This document shows, in pieces, positions 53,444 to 64,000 of a DNA stretch of 64,000 bases; position 1 is the stretch's first letter; every line of letters begins with the position of its first letter. The notes under the pieces were generated by a model. The model was not told where the DNA came from. It made no database searches and saw only the letters and a list, made by a program, of their open reading frames with translations. This DNA is from Xiphias gladius. Taxonomy: Eukaryota; Chordata; Actinopteri; Istiophoriformes; Xiphiidae. A program made the translations under genes and the position numbers. Where the stretch lies: NCBI RefSeq assembly GCF_016859285.1, contig NC_053407.1:17324632-17388631 (forward strand), given 5' to 3'.

Positions 53444-55585
53444 AGGAGAACACATTTCTTATCTTAACACAAACTTTCAATATTTACGTGTCATCGGTGA
53501 GAGCATGAAAATAACCTAATACCACATTAACCTTAACACACTAACCACACTAAAGTTATGGAGCTTACCCATTTTTTTTCTTTTCAAAAAAAAAGAAAAA
53601 AAGAAAAAAGCTTACGACCAAATTCTTTAATGGTCAGTGAGAATGAGATGTAGAAAACAATCTGTTGCTCTGAGGATGGCATGAGGGTGTTAGACCTCAT
53701 TCTTACCAAACTTAAACTCTGTTAGTCGTGTATGGAGTAAAATGTCGACAGGATCATTTCTTCATATGTTAGTTTGCACTATGTGTATGGCTTTGAAATA
53801 TTTTATATTTAAACTTGTCATGTACTTGAATGAAAGAGTGTATAATTTCACCCTGTACCTCTGCTGCTATTACTACTGCTACTACTATTCTGCTTAAACT
53901 ACTACAATTACAGTTCAGTTTTGGTTAAAACATCTACTTTCACCAGCAGTATTCTGTCAAGAAATAGTAGACACTACGGCCCAAATGACACAGCAGGTTT
54001 TTGGGTGTAAACCATGAAACTTAAGTGGCTTTGGCTTAGCTGATCCTTCTTTTAAGAATCAAACCTTGTAACCCTCTTTAGTATGTGGGATATATTGAGT
54101 AGTTATAGTGGACACAAGATAGATTTTGTCCTATAGCTGTTTTGTTCGTCTTTTTCTCAACAGTCTACTGTTTGTAGTTTTTAGAATTTGCTTTGCTGAT
54201 TATGTAGGAACATCAAAACTCAAGAATGTAAATAAAATGTGAGGTGGAAGTTTGAAATCAAATGAGTGTGTTTTCTGATTTATTGTTTCATAGGAATTTA
54301 AAAACTTTACAATAATTTTTAAAATTAAAAAAAAAAAATGGCAAAACCCGTATTTACTGGCTGGTGTCAGTGGAAGAACAAGTTGTCTTGGTCCTAAAAA
54401 ACAGGTAAAAATTCAGGTATTTTCCCCATGAGGGAGGGTTGTAACTGGTTCACATTCAGCCACATGGTTTGTCCTGTGTTTATCTAATCTTTTATGCTTT
54501 GTAGGTTACCATGGGATAAAAATGTATTTAACATGTATAAATATTACTATTACTGGAATCACTAGACCTCGGTGTAACTGCCCCTGGAACATATGTGACT
54601 ACTGGACCAACATAGTGGACTTCATATGCCCTTAAAATGGTGCTAAAAGGACTGCTTTGGTTACGTGATAGACACTGAGTCAGCAGTGCATCACCTGCTG
54701 CAAAGTAACTAGATACCTTTGAACCAAAGAGGAGACTGCTCAGACACATGACCCAAGAATAGTGCCAGGGTGCATTTTTAGCTTCTTTGTTTGGATTGTT
54801 CTGGTCTGGTCTTCTTATTATCCCCATTAAAAATAGTCTTCACTACAATAAATGGGCCATAAGAGAGAAAAATAAAGAGTGATTTCATCACATTCTAAAT
54901 GTTTTTCTTAATTAGTGGAGGGTAAAAACAATGTTGACTGTGCTTAAAAAAACCTGAGGATTTGTCCGTCATATTGAATAAATACAAATAAATGCTCATG
55001 CACACACAATTTTTCTTTTTCAGCATTCAGAATAGAAACAATAACTACACAGAAATTACATAGAAGCCAACAACAGAAATCAAACATTCTACCCAATGTT
55101 TAGGACTTCAAATATAAAAGAATATAATTGACAATATATGAATAAACTTAGTGCAGTGACCTTGTGCAACAGATCAGTATATTTCCCAGCTGTCAATAAA
55201 TAATTCACTATTCAACAGTGGCTCGTGCCACTCTAAAGACCCCTATGTGCAGGATTTTTATGTGATAACAGCGATTTTAAATTATGAAGATTGCATAGTT
55301 TTTTTGCTTGTTGCTGTCAACCTTTCATTCTCATGGTCTATTGGCATGCATTGTTCTCTGTTACAGTGTCTTTTAAAGACTTAGTTACCAATAGGTGGCG
55401 CCAAATTTGGACATTTTCTTACATATCTGACACATAGGAGTTTAAATGATGTACTGTATGTAACAGAAATATAAACAGTAGATACAATTGAACTACAAGG
55501 TAACTTGGAAGGAAAGGGCCTTTAGAAAATATTACATGAGGAAATGTAGTAGTCAATAAGTCCAACAAATGACTGTCAGGTGAAC
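53444..55585. other. Convergent 3' region between tspan3 and pstpip1
   Basis: The tspan3 3' UTR runs to about 54250. From 54300 to 55585 lie AT-rich intergenic DNA and the presumed pstpip1 3' UTR. A CTCF-like motif occurs at 55388-55400. No gene was recognised. Confidence 0.55.
55388..55400 (+). promoter_or_regulatory. Weak CTCF-like motif between tspan3 and pstpip1
   Basis: CCAATAGGTGGCG fits the CTCF core CCASYAGRKGGCR with one mismatch (A at the S position). Its orientation is opposite to the motif at 31803. Confidence 0.3.
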
Positions 55586-58500
55586 TCATTCTTTCGCAAG
55601 GTAAGAGCCAGGAACCAATCCTGTAAGGCCATTTCTTTGCACCATCCACCAACCGTCCTCACCTTGATCTATGACAACCACGACGTCCCCAGCAGACACA
55701 GAGAGCTCATCGTCGCCCTTAACGAGGACAGAAACAATCAGTCAACAGTTTACTCTTGAAGCGAACAAGAATTAGGCCACCTGATGTTGTCTCATGTGGA
55801 GAGTTAGGCATCAGAGCAAAGAAGCTGACCTGTGCCACATAGTCATACATGGCCTTAAACTCCTCGCTGCTCAGCTGGGACACCTGAAATCCAGGAATGG
55901 AAGCATAGACTCCTTCGGATGTTTCCGCTGTGGAGTTTTGACAGGATTGCAGACATAATCAGCGTCGGTTCAGTTATTGGGTGAAGCCTCTTGTAATTTG
56001 CAACTTTTTTTTTTACCAAACCAGTGACTAAGCTGACAGTACAACACTTTAATGGATTTTAATTGGGATGTTATTTAACACAATTAATTATACAAGATTG
56101 GATGTTGTTGCACTGTAAGACTTGGGACCCTGCAGTTATCAATGTGGTATTGGTAGGTTTGATCAAGTCAAGTTTGCATTTCATATCCTGAAAAGTCAGA
56201 GGCTTGACCTTTAAACCACTTAATCCGTTTTATTTTAGCTGTAATTTTCAACATCTCTGCTTGCTTGCTAACTAGTTTTCAGAGTTTTCCTTTTACGTCT
56301 TCATTTCAGGTTGGTGGGAGGCATGTCTGTTGACTATAAATATATTTCACCTCACACCAATTTGTAATCCTTTTTGTGTTTCTAACGTTCCTGCCAAAGA
56401 CAATAATGTGGATATATCTATATATGTATATGTATATATATATATTTTTTTCATATTAGTAGTCCATGTGCCCCTGCTTGGGAAATAATTGGTGTAAAAA
56501 CCCAGTGTTGCAAGTATGAAGTGGCTTTCATAGTCAAGCTTTCATCTGTCATCATCTTGCAAATTGCAGTGTTACTTGAATAACTTTGGTACTATACCGG
56601 TAGGTTTTGCAACTGGCTCATTGATGCTCGCTTTGGAGCCAGTGGGACCGTTTCCCTGCAGAAGATTTGAAAACCTACAAACAACATTTAGAGGATACAC
56701 AAATAAATACCGAGTAAATATTGAGAGTAGAAAAAAAAATCATGTAATACTCCGTCATCATCTTTCATCACCTTTTCATAACTCCTACAAATCCAGCACT
56801 GCCATTTCTGTCAGTTGCAGCATCCCTGTCGTAGTAATTTTGGTATACAAGTGCAGCTGTTAAAAAAAAACAAACCAATTGCTTCAAGGTGTTTCACACA
56901 ACGCATCACCTGTTTCCGAATGAGCCAAACATTCTGTTTCAGCAGCGGCTGAGAGATAATATTTAAATTTCCGACTTAGAACATATTCAAATCAAAATCC
57001 GGAAGGCCTGCCGGGCGGGTGCCTACCTGGGGGGGTTGAGCCAGTTCTTTTCATCTCCACAAAGCAGTTGTTGTCTGTGATGATGTCACACCTTTCCAGT
57101 GTTGTCCTCACGTCCTCGTAACACTGAAAGAGCAGTTTGAATGAAGTTCAGTTATACGGTACAGTATATTTGAAGGGTTCGCTGAGGGGCTGTCCAATAC
57201 AGATGTAACAGCAGCTGCACCCACCTCATCATCTTTCACACTCTGCATTGATAAATGGTTACAGTGCACCCACAAAGCATTCCTTAGTATGCTCAGGCGG
57301 TCTTCTTCCTGCTGTTGAAACATCTGTAGAACAACAGTGGGATTGGAAAAAATGCAAATCATCTAGAAAACACTTAAGCACAGTACATTCACTGTACAGC
57401 TGGAGCTACGCAACAGTGATGTATTCCCTCTTCTGAAATATAGTGATGCTACTGGCATACTTCTAGCACAACGGATATGTCTAGCATGGTCTTTTATTGT
57501 CAACTTAAAGTTTCATAGCAGTCATCTGCATGCTGTTTAATGCTTCATAGCTTTCAGATATATGTATTTATGAATCACTCAGTAAACCTCAACATGCAGC
57601 TTTCCGCTGTCTTCTGTGTTTTGTTTTTTGCTGCTTTATTGTGTGTGTGTGTGTGTGTGTGTATGCTGTCCCGTGTTGAAAGCTGAAACCTACAATTGAC
57701 CTTAAAGGGCTAATAAAGTTGTTGAATGGCTGCCTTGGGTTTGTTGATGTTCTCACATGTAGGAAGACTTAGTTGTCCGGAAAAAGTTTTTGTACATTAG
57801 TGACTCAGCTTATATTCTGCTTATAGGAAGTTTACACATTCGCACTGACAAAACAGGCCTTGGGTATTGCCACTCTTGGCTTAAGTCTGTAAATTTTCAG
57901 ATGTATTATGCTATACTGTGTATTTCCACTTGATAAATACAGTGAGAGGAGAAACACAGCTTCCAGTGCCATACTTTACCTCACATGTGCTGATGTGTGT
58001 TGCCTCCCATTCTTGACGGATCTTGTCAAGCTGTTCAATGTTTGCCATGTACTGTTTCTCTTAAGCCAAATGAAAACATTAATTTTAAAAAAGAGAAGGT
58101 AAATCAAGATCTTCTATGACAAGGATGTAACATATATGTCACATTCATAGTATATAGGTTTATATACTGTATCTAACCCTATTTCTGTCATCAATACAAG
58201 CGAAGTTAAAAAATGTTTTCGGTAAACATTGCAGCTTCCTACAGGAAACAAATGTCTTCGGTGCAATGGTACAGCTTCTCACTTGGTTTGTTATTTGTCC
58301 TTACCAGCCTCCTCTGCAGCTTCCCGGCACTGTTTAGATTTGTTGTTCATCTGAAACAGAAAAGAAATTACAAAATGACACATTGCCTTTATATCTGTAA
58401 ACCTGTAGTTTTCCCAATAAAAGGGAATATTAGTTTATTTGAAAGTTTTTTCTTTTTTTTTCTTTTTACATAATCTATGTAAATTCCATTTAAAATTAAG

Positions 58501-61500
58501 AAAGAAACTGTAAACACACAGCTTATATATGACTACATTCACGGCAAAGAGAATTGCATTTCCTAATCTGTGTTAGTGTTGTGGAGTAACTGGAATAACT
58601 GTCAGTGCTGTTTGAGAAACTATCCTTCTGGTTGCCAACAACAGCGGTTCATTTTAAATATACATTCTTCTTAATGGTAAAAAGTGTGTAAAATTTACCT
58701 GCATTTGATGTTAGCATTTGTTAATAGCATTTATTGATAATGAGTTGCCCAGTAGTCGTAGCTTTATTTCTCTTGTATTGAATATAAAAACAGTATAGTT
58801 AGTTAAATTATTAGTAGTTAAATCAGTATAGTTAAGCTGTTACAGTGGTTAAAATAAGAGACCTGCCCTTGTCTGAAAAATGCAAAGACTGAGACAGAAT
58901 CCGGCAGAGAATGCAGAACGGTGTATGTGCAGACTTTGACACTAGAAGGCTGTTTTTACATTCGCCTGCTGAAGAAAGAATGTTTCACTGCCCTTTAAAT
59001 CTGAAGACGCGTACATACAAGTAAGATGTGGAAATGTGAAACCGCTAAATCGCATACACTGACAATGGACTGTTGATTGAAGAAGGAGACATCTTTTGCC
59101 CAGTAGTCACACTTTTGAAGTGAACAATGTTTGCATATTCATAGATTCTGGACTTTTCAAAGATGGAGAAGGAGTAGATGTAGTTTCAAAAATGTTTAAT
59201 CAGAAAACTGTCTGGAATAACAACATCAGACGCAAAATTATTACTCAAAGCAGGGTAGTCTATATATCTGTTTATATGTCTTAAAAACGTATCTGGGGTT
59301 GGCCTTATTCTTTAAAAGAGAAAACAATAACCTGATGGCTGAGCACAGAGAAAACAACGCTGAAGCAATCCTTTAGTTAGAAAGTCAAGGAGGGGTTTTT
59401 TATTCTTGAATTGACATCACTGCACTAACCCTTTAATGAGTCATACCGCAGCCCAGATTTACCTTCTCAATCTGTTTGGGAGTGGCTGTGGGAGTGTTGC
59501 CCATCTTCTCAGCCGTTTGCTCTGCCTCGTCTGCCTCCCTGCAGCGCTGCTCATACGATTTTTTAGACTGGAAAGGAAACAGAATGGAAATCATATGAAA
59601 CTATAAACACCCATGCTTTGTTCGTCAGCACTTCATTCTACTATCCCTTGACAGGAAAGGGCTGTATGCGTGGAGGTGTGACATGACCTCAGGCCCCTTA
59701 ACGTGTCTATCACACATCATGTCTTGCAAAACCATCTTCCTCTTACACATACTAAATATATAGAGCACGGCTTTTCTACAATTTCTTTTCAGAGTGAAGC
59801 CAAGGTGCAATTCGTGTACGTTCATTGCACATACAACAGCAGAATGTGTCTCTACTAAATCTGTCTGACGTGATTCATGGTGTTTACCTCTGCCAGAGTT
59901 ATAAAAGAAGCTAATATCAATACACCGGCTGAGGATGAAATGACTCTTTTCAGAAAACTGTTAGCAAGGGCTTCCATAAACCCGAGATCGAATCGTACAG
60001 GTCATCAAATGTACACTCCCAACACAAACTTTCGTACAAAATATAAGCCACAAACTGAAACAATATAATTCACATTCCAGAGGAGAAAAGTCTTATATAT
60101 CATGATAATATGAATTGAACTTACTTCTGTCGTTTTCTTGTAGAGGGAGACTTTTGTTTTCTGGACCTTCTCCATGATAACTTCAAACTACAAAGTGAAA
60201 GACATTATCAGTAAACCCCACTGAGAGAGGTCTCTTTTTAGATTTCCTCTTTAAGCAAATGAGAAAAAAAACCAAAAAACTTCATGGTTACCTTTTTCCT
60301 CTGTTCTTTCTGTCGTTCTCTGAACTGCTCCATTCTCTTCACCTCCTCCTTTAGGAGCCCAGAAAGCTGAATATGCAAGTTTCCTATGTTCTCAATTTCT
60401 GAAAAAACAAAAACAAAAAACAAACAACTAAAAGCTCAGAAGCGAGAGGGACATGTATGGATGCTTAAAATATAATCATGCAAAATAATACAGGAAACAT
60501 ATCCTGTGCTTACGTGTTTTCATTTCATCAAAAGATGATCTCAAAGTGCTGTAAAAACAAAAGGAACACAGGATGTCCTTAGAAGAAGCTAAGGATTTAT
60601 AAATTGAAATGTTTTCTGTGTCCAATACCAGTATAAACGTATTGCTCGGTGAGGAAGAACTACTTTTGAGTATATTAATGTTCAAATGCACCTAACCACC
60701 CACCCACCCGCCGAACCACCCACCCACCCACCCACGCGCCTACCAGATCTCATGTAAACCCCCAGCCTTGCGGGCGATGGTAACCAGGTCCTTGCCATAT
60801 TTCTCCTCTGCTGATGCCCTACATGGAAGAAACCACAATACAGCTGAACCACATTTCTGTGAGGTCACTCTCTACATTCATGTGCAATTCACCAGCAAAT
60901 TTTGTGCCCCACCTCATTTTCAAGAGATCCTCCATGTCCTTGCATGTACGTCGGCCATCATTAAGTCTTTGAATAATCGTCTCATACCCGATATTGCTGA
61001 TGAAGTCCACTCCCTAAAACCACAAATGCCAAACAGTAACAGTCATACTCTCAGTAAATAATGTAAAAGTGTTCACAGGGAATCTTACACAATGTCAAAT
61101 TTTGGAATAAACGTCTACATAAATGCTGTTAATCCAAAAAGACTCAAATGATCACCTTTGGGCAATAGCTGATGATTTAAATGACACAGATGTTATGATG
61201 ATAAGGTTTACGAATGACTGCGTCTCTGAGACTGATTTTTTTTTTTTTCCACTTAGAAGTTTTGTGGTATCTCGTCTCGAATGGAAATTGGTACAAAGTG
61301 TTGCTGGGGTCTGAATCGAAAAGCTACCATGTGGGAAAATTAACAAAAGATCCAGCTCATGTAAAAGTATTACTTTGCTGAAATTTGACTAATGTGTAAA
61401 TAAAATGACTGGTGTGAAAATCTCTGATGTTTGTTTCATTTGTAAAATCAATAACTTACATTTTGCACAGGCTTACTAATGGCAGAATGAGAATGAAGAG

Positions 61501-61672
61501 GAAAAAGGAAGCACACAATTTAACATAATAAACTGAAGCTACAGTAGAGTTCAACTGATTGTTCTTTCTGACTAGTCAGTTCCTGATGCTTTGCCTATGG
61601 TTATGGTATGAAATTTGTACCGTGTTGGTTACTGGTTTTGTTGACATTTTGAGTTTTTGGTCTGTTTCACTG

Positions 61673-61722
<50 letters not shown>

Positions 61723-62263
61723 TAATACGTGCTGTGCAGATTGGAAAAGGCAGAATCCTCAGTAATGATAAAGATCACACTTTTACTACCATAACATAAC
61801 TGTATTAAAGTGTTTTCTTGGCCTTCATACACTATTAAGAAAAGTTGCACTGAGAAGGAACTCTTTAGTTTGTGTGACACACCTGGTTTTAGATAGAAAT
61901 TGGTGAACATGTGCACAACCCAGAGAAAAAAACAAGAAGAAGCAAAAGGAAAGAGAGCAAAGAAGACTAGAAGTCTAAAGACAGGGTGCAGTGTTTAGCT
62001 AAGTCACAGATAATTAAACTGGAATATGATACAGTAAATACCCCCCAGACAAAATCAAAAACAAATACAGAGAGTACAGTAGAAAGGGAAAGGTACACAA
62101 AACTTTATACATCAAAAATGCCAGTGAACGTACTGAATACAGAACTGACTTCACACCTCAGTAAAAACTCGTGGTCAACTTCAGTTCTAAACATAATGAA
62201 AATGTAGGGATTAGTAGCATCTAAATGACTCACCCAAAAGGCATCTTTAAATTGTAAAGACAT
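55586..62263 (-). CDS. pstpip1: PSTPIP1, F-BAR and SH3 adaptor
   Basis: Cytoskeletal adaptor of blood cells that links PTP-PEST phosphatases, WASP and pyrin to membranes and actin. Exons in transcript order: 62263-62234, 61013-60913, 60818-60744, 60548-60514, 60398-60292, 60187-60125, 59567-59463, 58350-58305, 58059-57980, 57323-57225, 57123-57027, 56856-56772, 56674-56598, 55927-55830, 55717-55586. They give 409 residues; human has 416. The start [10 protein letters not shown] matches human QLQFKDAFW. The F-BAR domain spans about 5-265 ([23 protein letters not shown]). [10 protein letters not shown] follows, then a C-terminal SH3 domain (MYDYVAQ ... GEDGWW ... GLVPGSYL). A230, W232 and E250 fall at the same residue numbers as in human. 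A G-run repeat follows the donor of exon 3. Confidence 0.97.
57641..57662. repeat. (GT)n microsatellite in a pstpip1 intron
   Basis: Eleven GT units in the intron 57324-57979. The rest of that intron, and the introns 58351-59462 and 59568-60124, show no recognised element or gene. Confidence 0.9.
60696..60734 (-). repeat. CCCA repeat, G-quadruplex-forming on the transcript strand
   Basis: On the minus (transcribed) strand 60733-60719 reads GGGTGGGTGGGTGGG, four G3 tracts with one-base loops. Three more G3 tracts lie at 60709-60699. The first G of the run is intron position +11 after the pstpip1 exon 3 donor (GT at 60743-60742). Confidence 0.85.
61014..62233 (-). other. First pstpip1 intron with (CA)n tract
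   Basis: This 1.2 kb intron separates the ten-codon first exon from exon 2. It contains about 22 CA units at 61674-61718. No gene or transposon was recognised. Confidence 0.75.
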
Positions 62264-63088
62264 CTTGGCAGCGATTTAAAAAATAGTCCTTGTTTGAGAA
62301 TCCACTAAACTTTAAGTCTCTGTACAGCACACCAGCAGTGTAATAGGCTGTTGCTCAATGCAAGTGAAACAGATCATGAAACATTCAGGAAACCAGTTTT
62401 CAAAGAGCAACACTTACTCACTAGCTCATTTGATTTAAATGAGGAAGAGCTGCAACATAACAGCAGTTACCACAACTAAACTGATACTCATGTCATTTCA
62501 CTCTTGGAACATGTGAAGGGGACAACTAATAATGACACACTGCTAATTCTTCAATTAGCCTATAGTTCTATCAATGTAATTAAAAAAAAATTCTTTGATA
62601 TATATTAACAGGACTGTTTGTTTGAAAACCCACACAATGTGTTTTAATTACTTTAGTTCAAATGTCCTTAAAAGAAGTGATTAAAATTGTATTCCCACAT
62701 CAAACCTCCCTGTTCTTCAGTAGTATGTGCATGCAGGGAGAAGACAAAATAACAGGAAGGCCTTATGACATTATGTATATAACATTCCTGCAAAACACAC
62801 TATTTTGGGAAGCTTCAGATGTTCATATTATGCTGACACTCTGTCAGTGAGCTCCTTCAATGCCACATTTCAGAAAGTGTGTTGGTGCATGTGATATAAT
62901 ATACGTTTCCTGTTGTTTTGTCCATATCATTTAGTATTGCAAATGGATCACAGATAGATAAAGTAATCTCTCCCCAGGGAGTGACGTGAATCCCGTGACT
63001 AATGTCAACGCACAACCCAGGAAATAAAATGACACCTACATGGAAACAAACGAGGAAACTTTGCAATAAACAAGAACATACTGTACAG
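62264..63088 (-). other. Intergenic region between rcn2 and pstpip1
   Basis: The two minus-strand genes are head to tail here. The region carries the rcn2 3' UTR and the pstpip1 promoter and 5' UTR. No TATA box or recognised element was seen. Confidence 0.5.
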
Positions 63089-63995
63089 TTATAATTCATC
63101 ATGTGATACATGCAGCTGTCTGCCGTAGTCTGTCACTTCACTGTTCATGAACGTTTCTTGATTTTTCAAAACTTCACCCTCTGAGATCTGCCCATCTCCA
63201 TCGCTGTCCATTTCCTTGATGAGGTGAAGAGCCTGTTGACGACAGCAGAGCAAAACAAGGACATCCGTAACTCAGAATATGGCTATAACATCATGGAGGG
63301 AAATATGATCCTATCAGGCCATAGCTAAAGGAGACCATCCAAATACATCATTTGTTTTAAAACTCAAGAATTTTATTGTAATTTAACCTGTTATCCAGAT
63401 CAAATTTGGGTTTACCTCTTCTCTTGCTGAACCGTAGCTATTGGGCGCAACCCAGCGAAGCTGCTCCTCCCGATTCAACTTGCCGTCCTTGTCTTGATCA
63501 TAGAGGTCTTTAAACCGCACTGTTTCTTCAATTTCCCACTGCGAAGGGGAATCATCTGATTAAAAAAAAAAAATAAAGTGTTAAAGGTGACAAAAATTGG
63601 GCACAGCAGAGTAAACTAACAACAAACATATCATTCTATTTTTTAAAGGGATCTCTGCGGTCTTACCATCACCACGGACATCTCCAATGAATTCCCTTAG
63701 ACTGATGAATCCATCTTTATCTGTGTCATATTCACTCAACACATCCTCAATGGCAAAATCCTATCAGCAAAAAAGTAAACATTTAAGCTGTATCATGAAA
63801 TCGACATGGCACTCTTATAATGGGCGGATGAACGCATAATGATATCAGGTCTTGCAGGAGTAGGAGCTAAACTTGTCTCACAGCCATGTGATCCACTTCA
63901 GATGGGTGGGTGAAGGCAAGAAACTCTGTTACGTTAAGGCCGGGGGTGCCGTCCACATCGGCAAAGTCAAAGCGCCTCCTCTCCGTCAGATAGAG
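63089..63995 (-). CDS. rcn2: Reticulocalbin-2, C-terminal part (5' end outside window)
   Basis: Calcium-binding EF-hand protein of the ER lumen, CREC family. Exons in transcript order: 63995-63882, 63760-63667, 63555-63416, 63232-63089; earlier exons lie beyond the right edge. The readable 163 residues join in frame. EF-hand loops seen: [48 protein letters not shown]. The last three are canonical. The first has Pro at loop position 6, where Gly is usual. The protein ends VSHDEL, so the C-terminal HDEL is an ER-retention signal, as in human RCN2 (FYHDEL). [10 protein letters not shown] and TDYGRQLH match human. Adjacency to pstpip1 agrees with human 15q24.3. Confidence 0.95.
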
Positions 63996-64000
63996 CTAAT

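Noticed and set aside
56597-56657. Shorter pstpip1 exon using the acceptor at 56656
   Set aside because: It breaks the frame with the preceding exon. The acceptor at 56675 gives [10 protein letters not shown], which matches human KRFSGLLHGS.

Overview
This window is nuclear DNA from a ray-finned fish, most likely a spiny-rayed teleost. Its genes are split by GT-AG introns and are vertebrate orthologues. Introns carry fish-type short interspersed elements, including a foldback element and a short TIR element that I remember as common in percomorph genomes. No bacterial, plasmid, CRISPR or tRNA features were seen, and no viral fossil was recognised.

Layout, left to right: (1) 180-10400 (+), the 3' two thirds of alpk3 (Ig domains plus alpha-kinase). 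(2) 12667-18721 (-), an 18-exon slc28a1-type concentrative nucleoside transporter, convergent with alpk3. (3) 22324-28697 (+), znf592. (4) 30787-31355 (+), nmb (neuromedin B). (5) 31917-36580 (+), a nine-exon kti12 with one GC-AG and one U12-type AT-AC intron. (6) 37791-38654 (-), an intact intronless cholesterol 25-hydroxylase-like gene. (7) 39569-43352 (-), an 11-coding-exon CCCH + RWD-like + CHY zinc-finger gene. (8) 44067-46542, a mosaic of duplicated pieces. (9) 47172-48035 (+), a second ch25h-like gene with a changed histidine box and a shifted C-terminus. (10) 49125-53443 (+), tspan3. (11) 55586-62263 (-), pstpip1. (12) 63089-63995 (-), the 3' part of rcn2, running off the right edge.

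The left block (alpk3, slc28a1, znf592, nmb) corresponds to human 15q25 neighbours. The right block (tspan3, pstpip1, rcn2) corresponds to human 15q24.3. The genes do not form a pathway; this is conserved vertebrate synteny with local fish changes (kti12, two ch25h-like genes, the CCCH/CHY gene).

The most unusual structure is the 2.5 kb mosaic at 44067-46542. It reads R1-R2-R3-R1: a 0.54 kb repeat (R1) flanks a copy of the 3' end of the downstream ch25h-like gene (R2) joined to a copy of the tspan3 3' UTR end (R3). Other points worth checking are a perfect 52-bp inverted repeat in a znf592 intron, the AT-AC intron of kti12, the decay signs in the second ch25h-like gene, and a four-tract G-run next to a pstpip1 splice donor. 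All exon borders were worked out by eye from reading frame, splice consensus and remembered family sequences; none was checked against a transcript.
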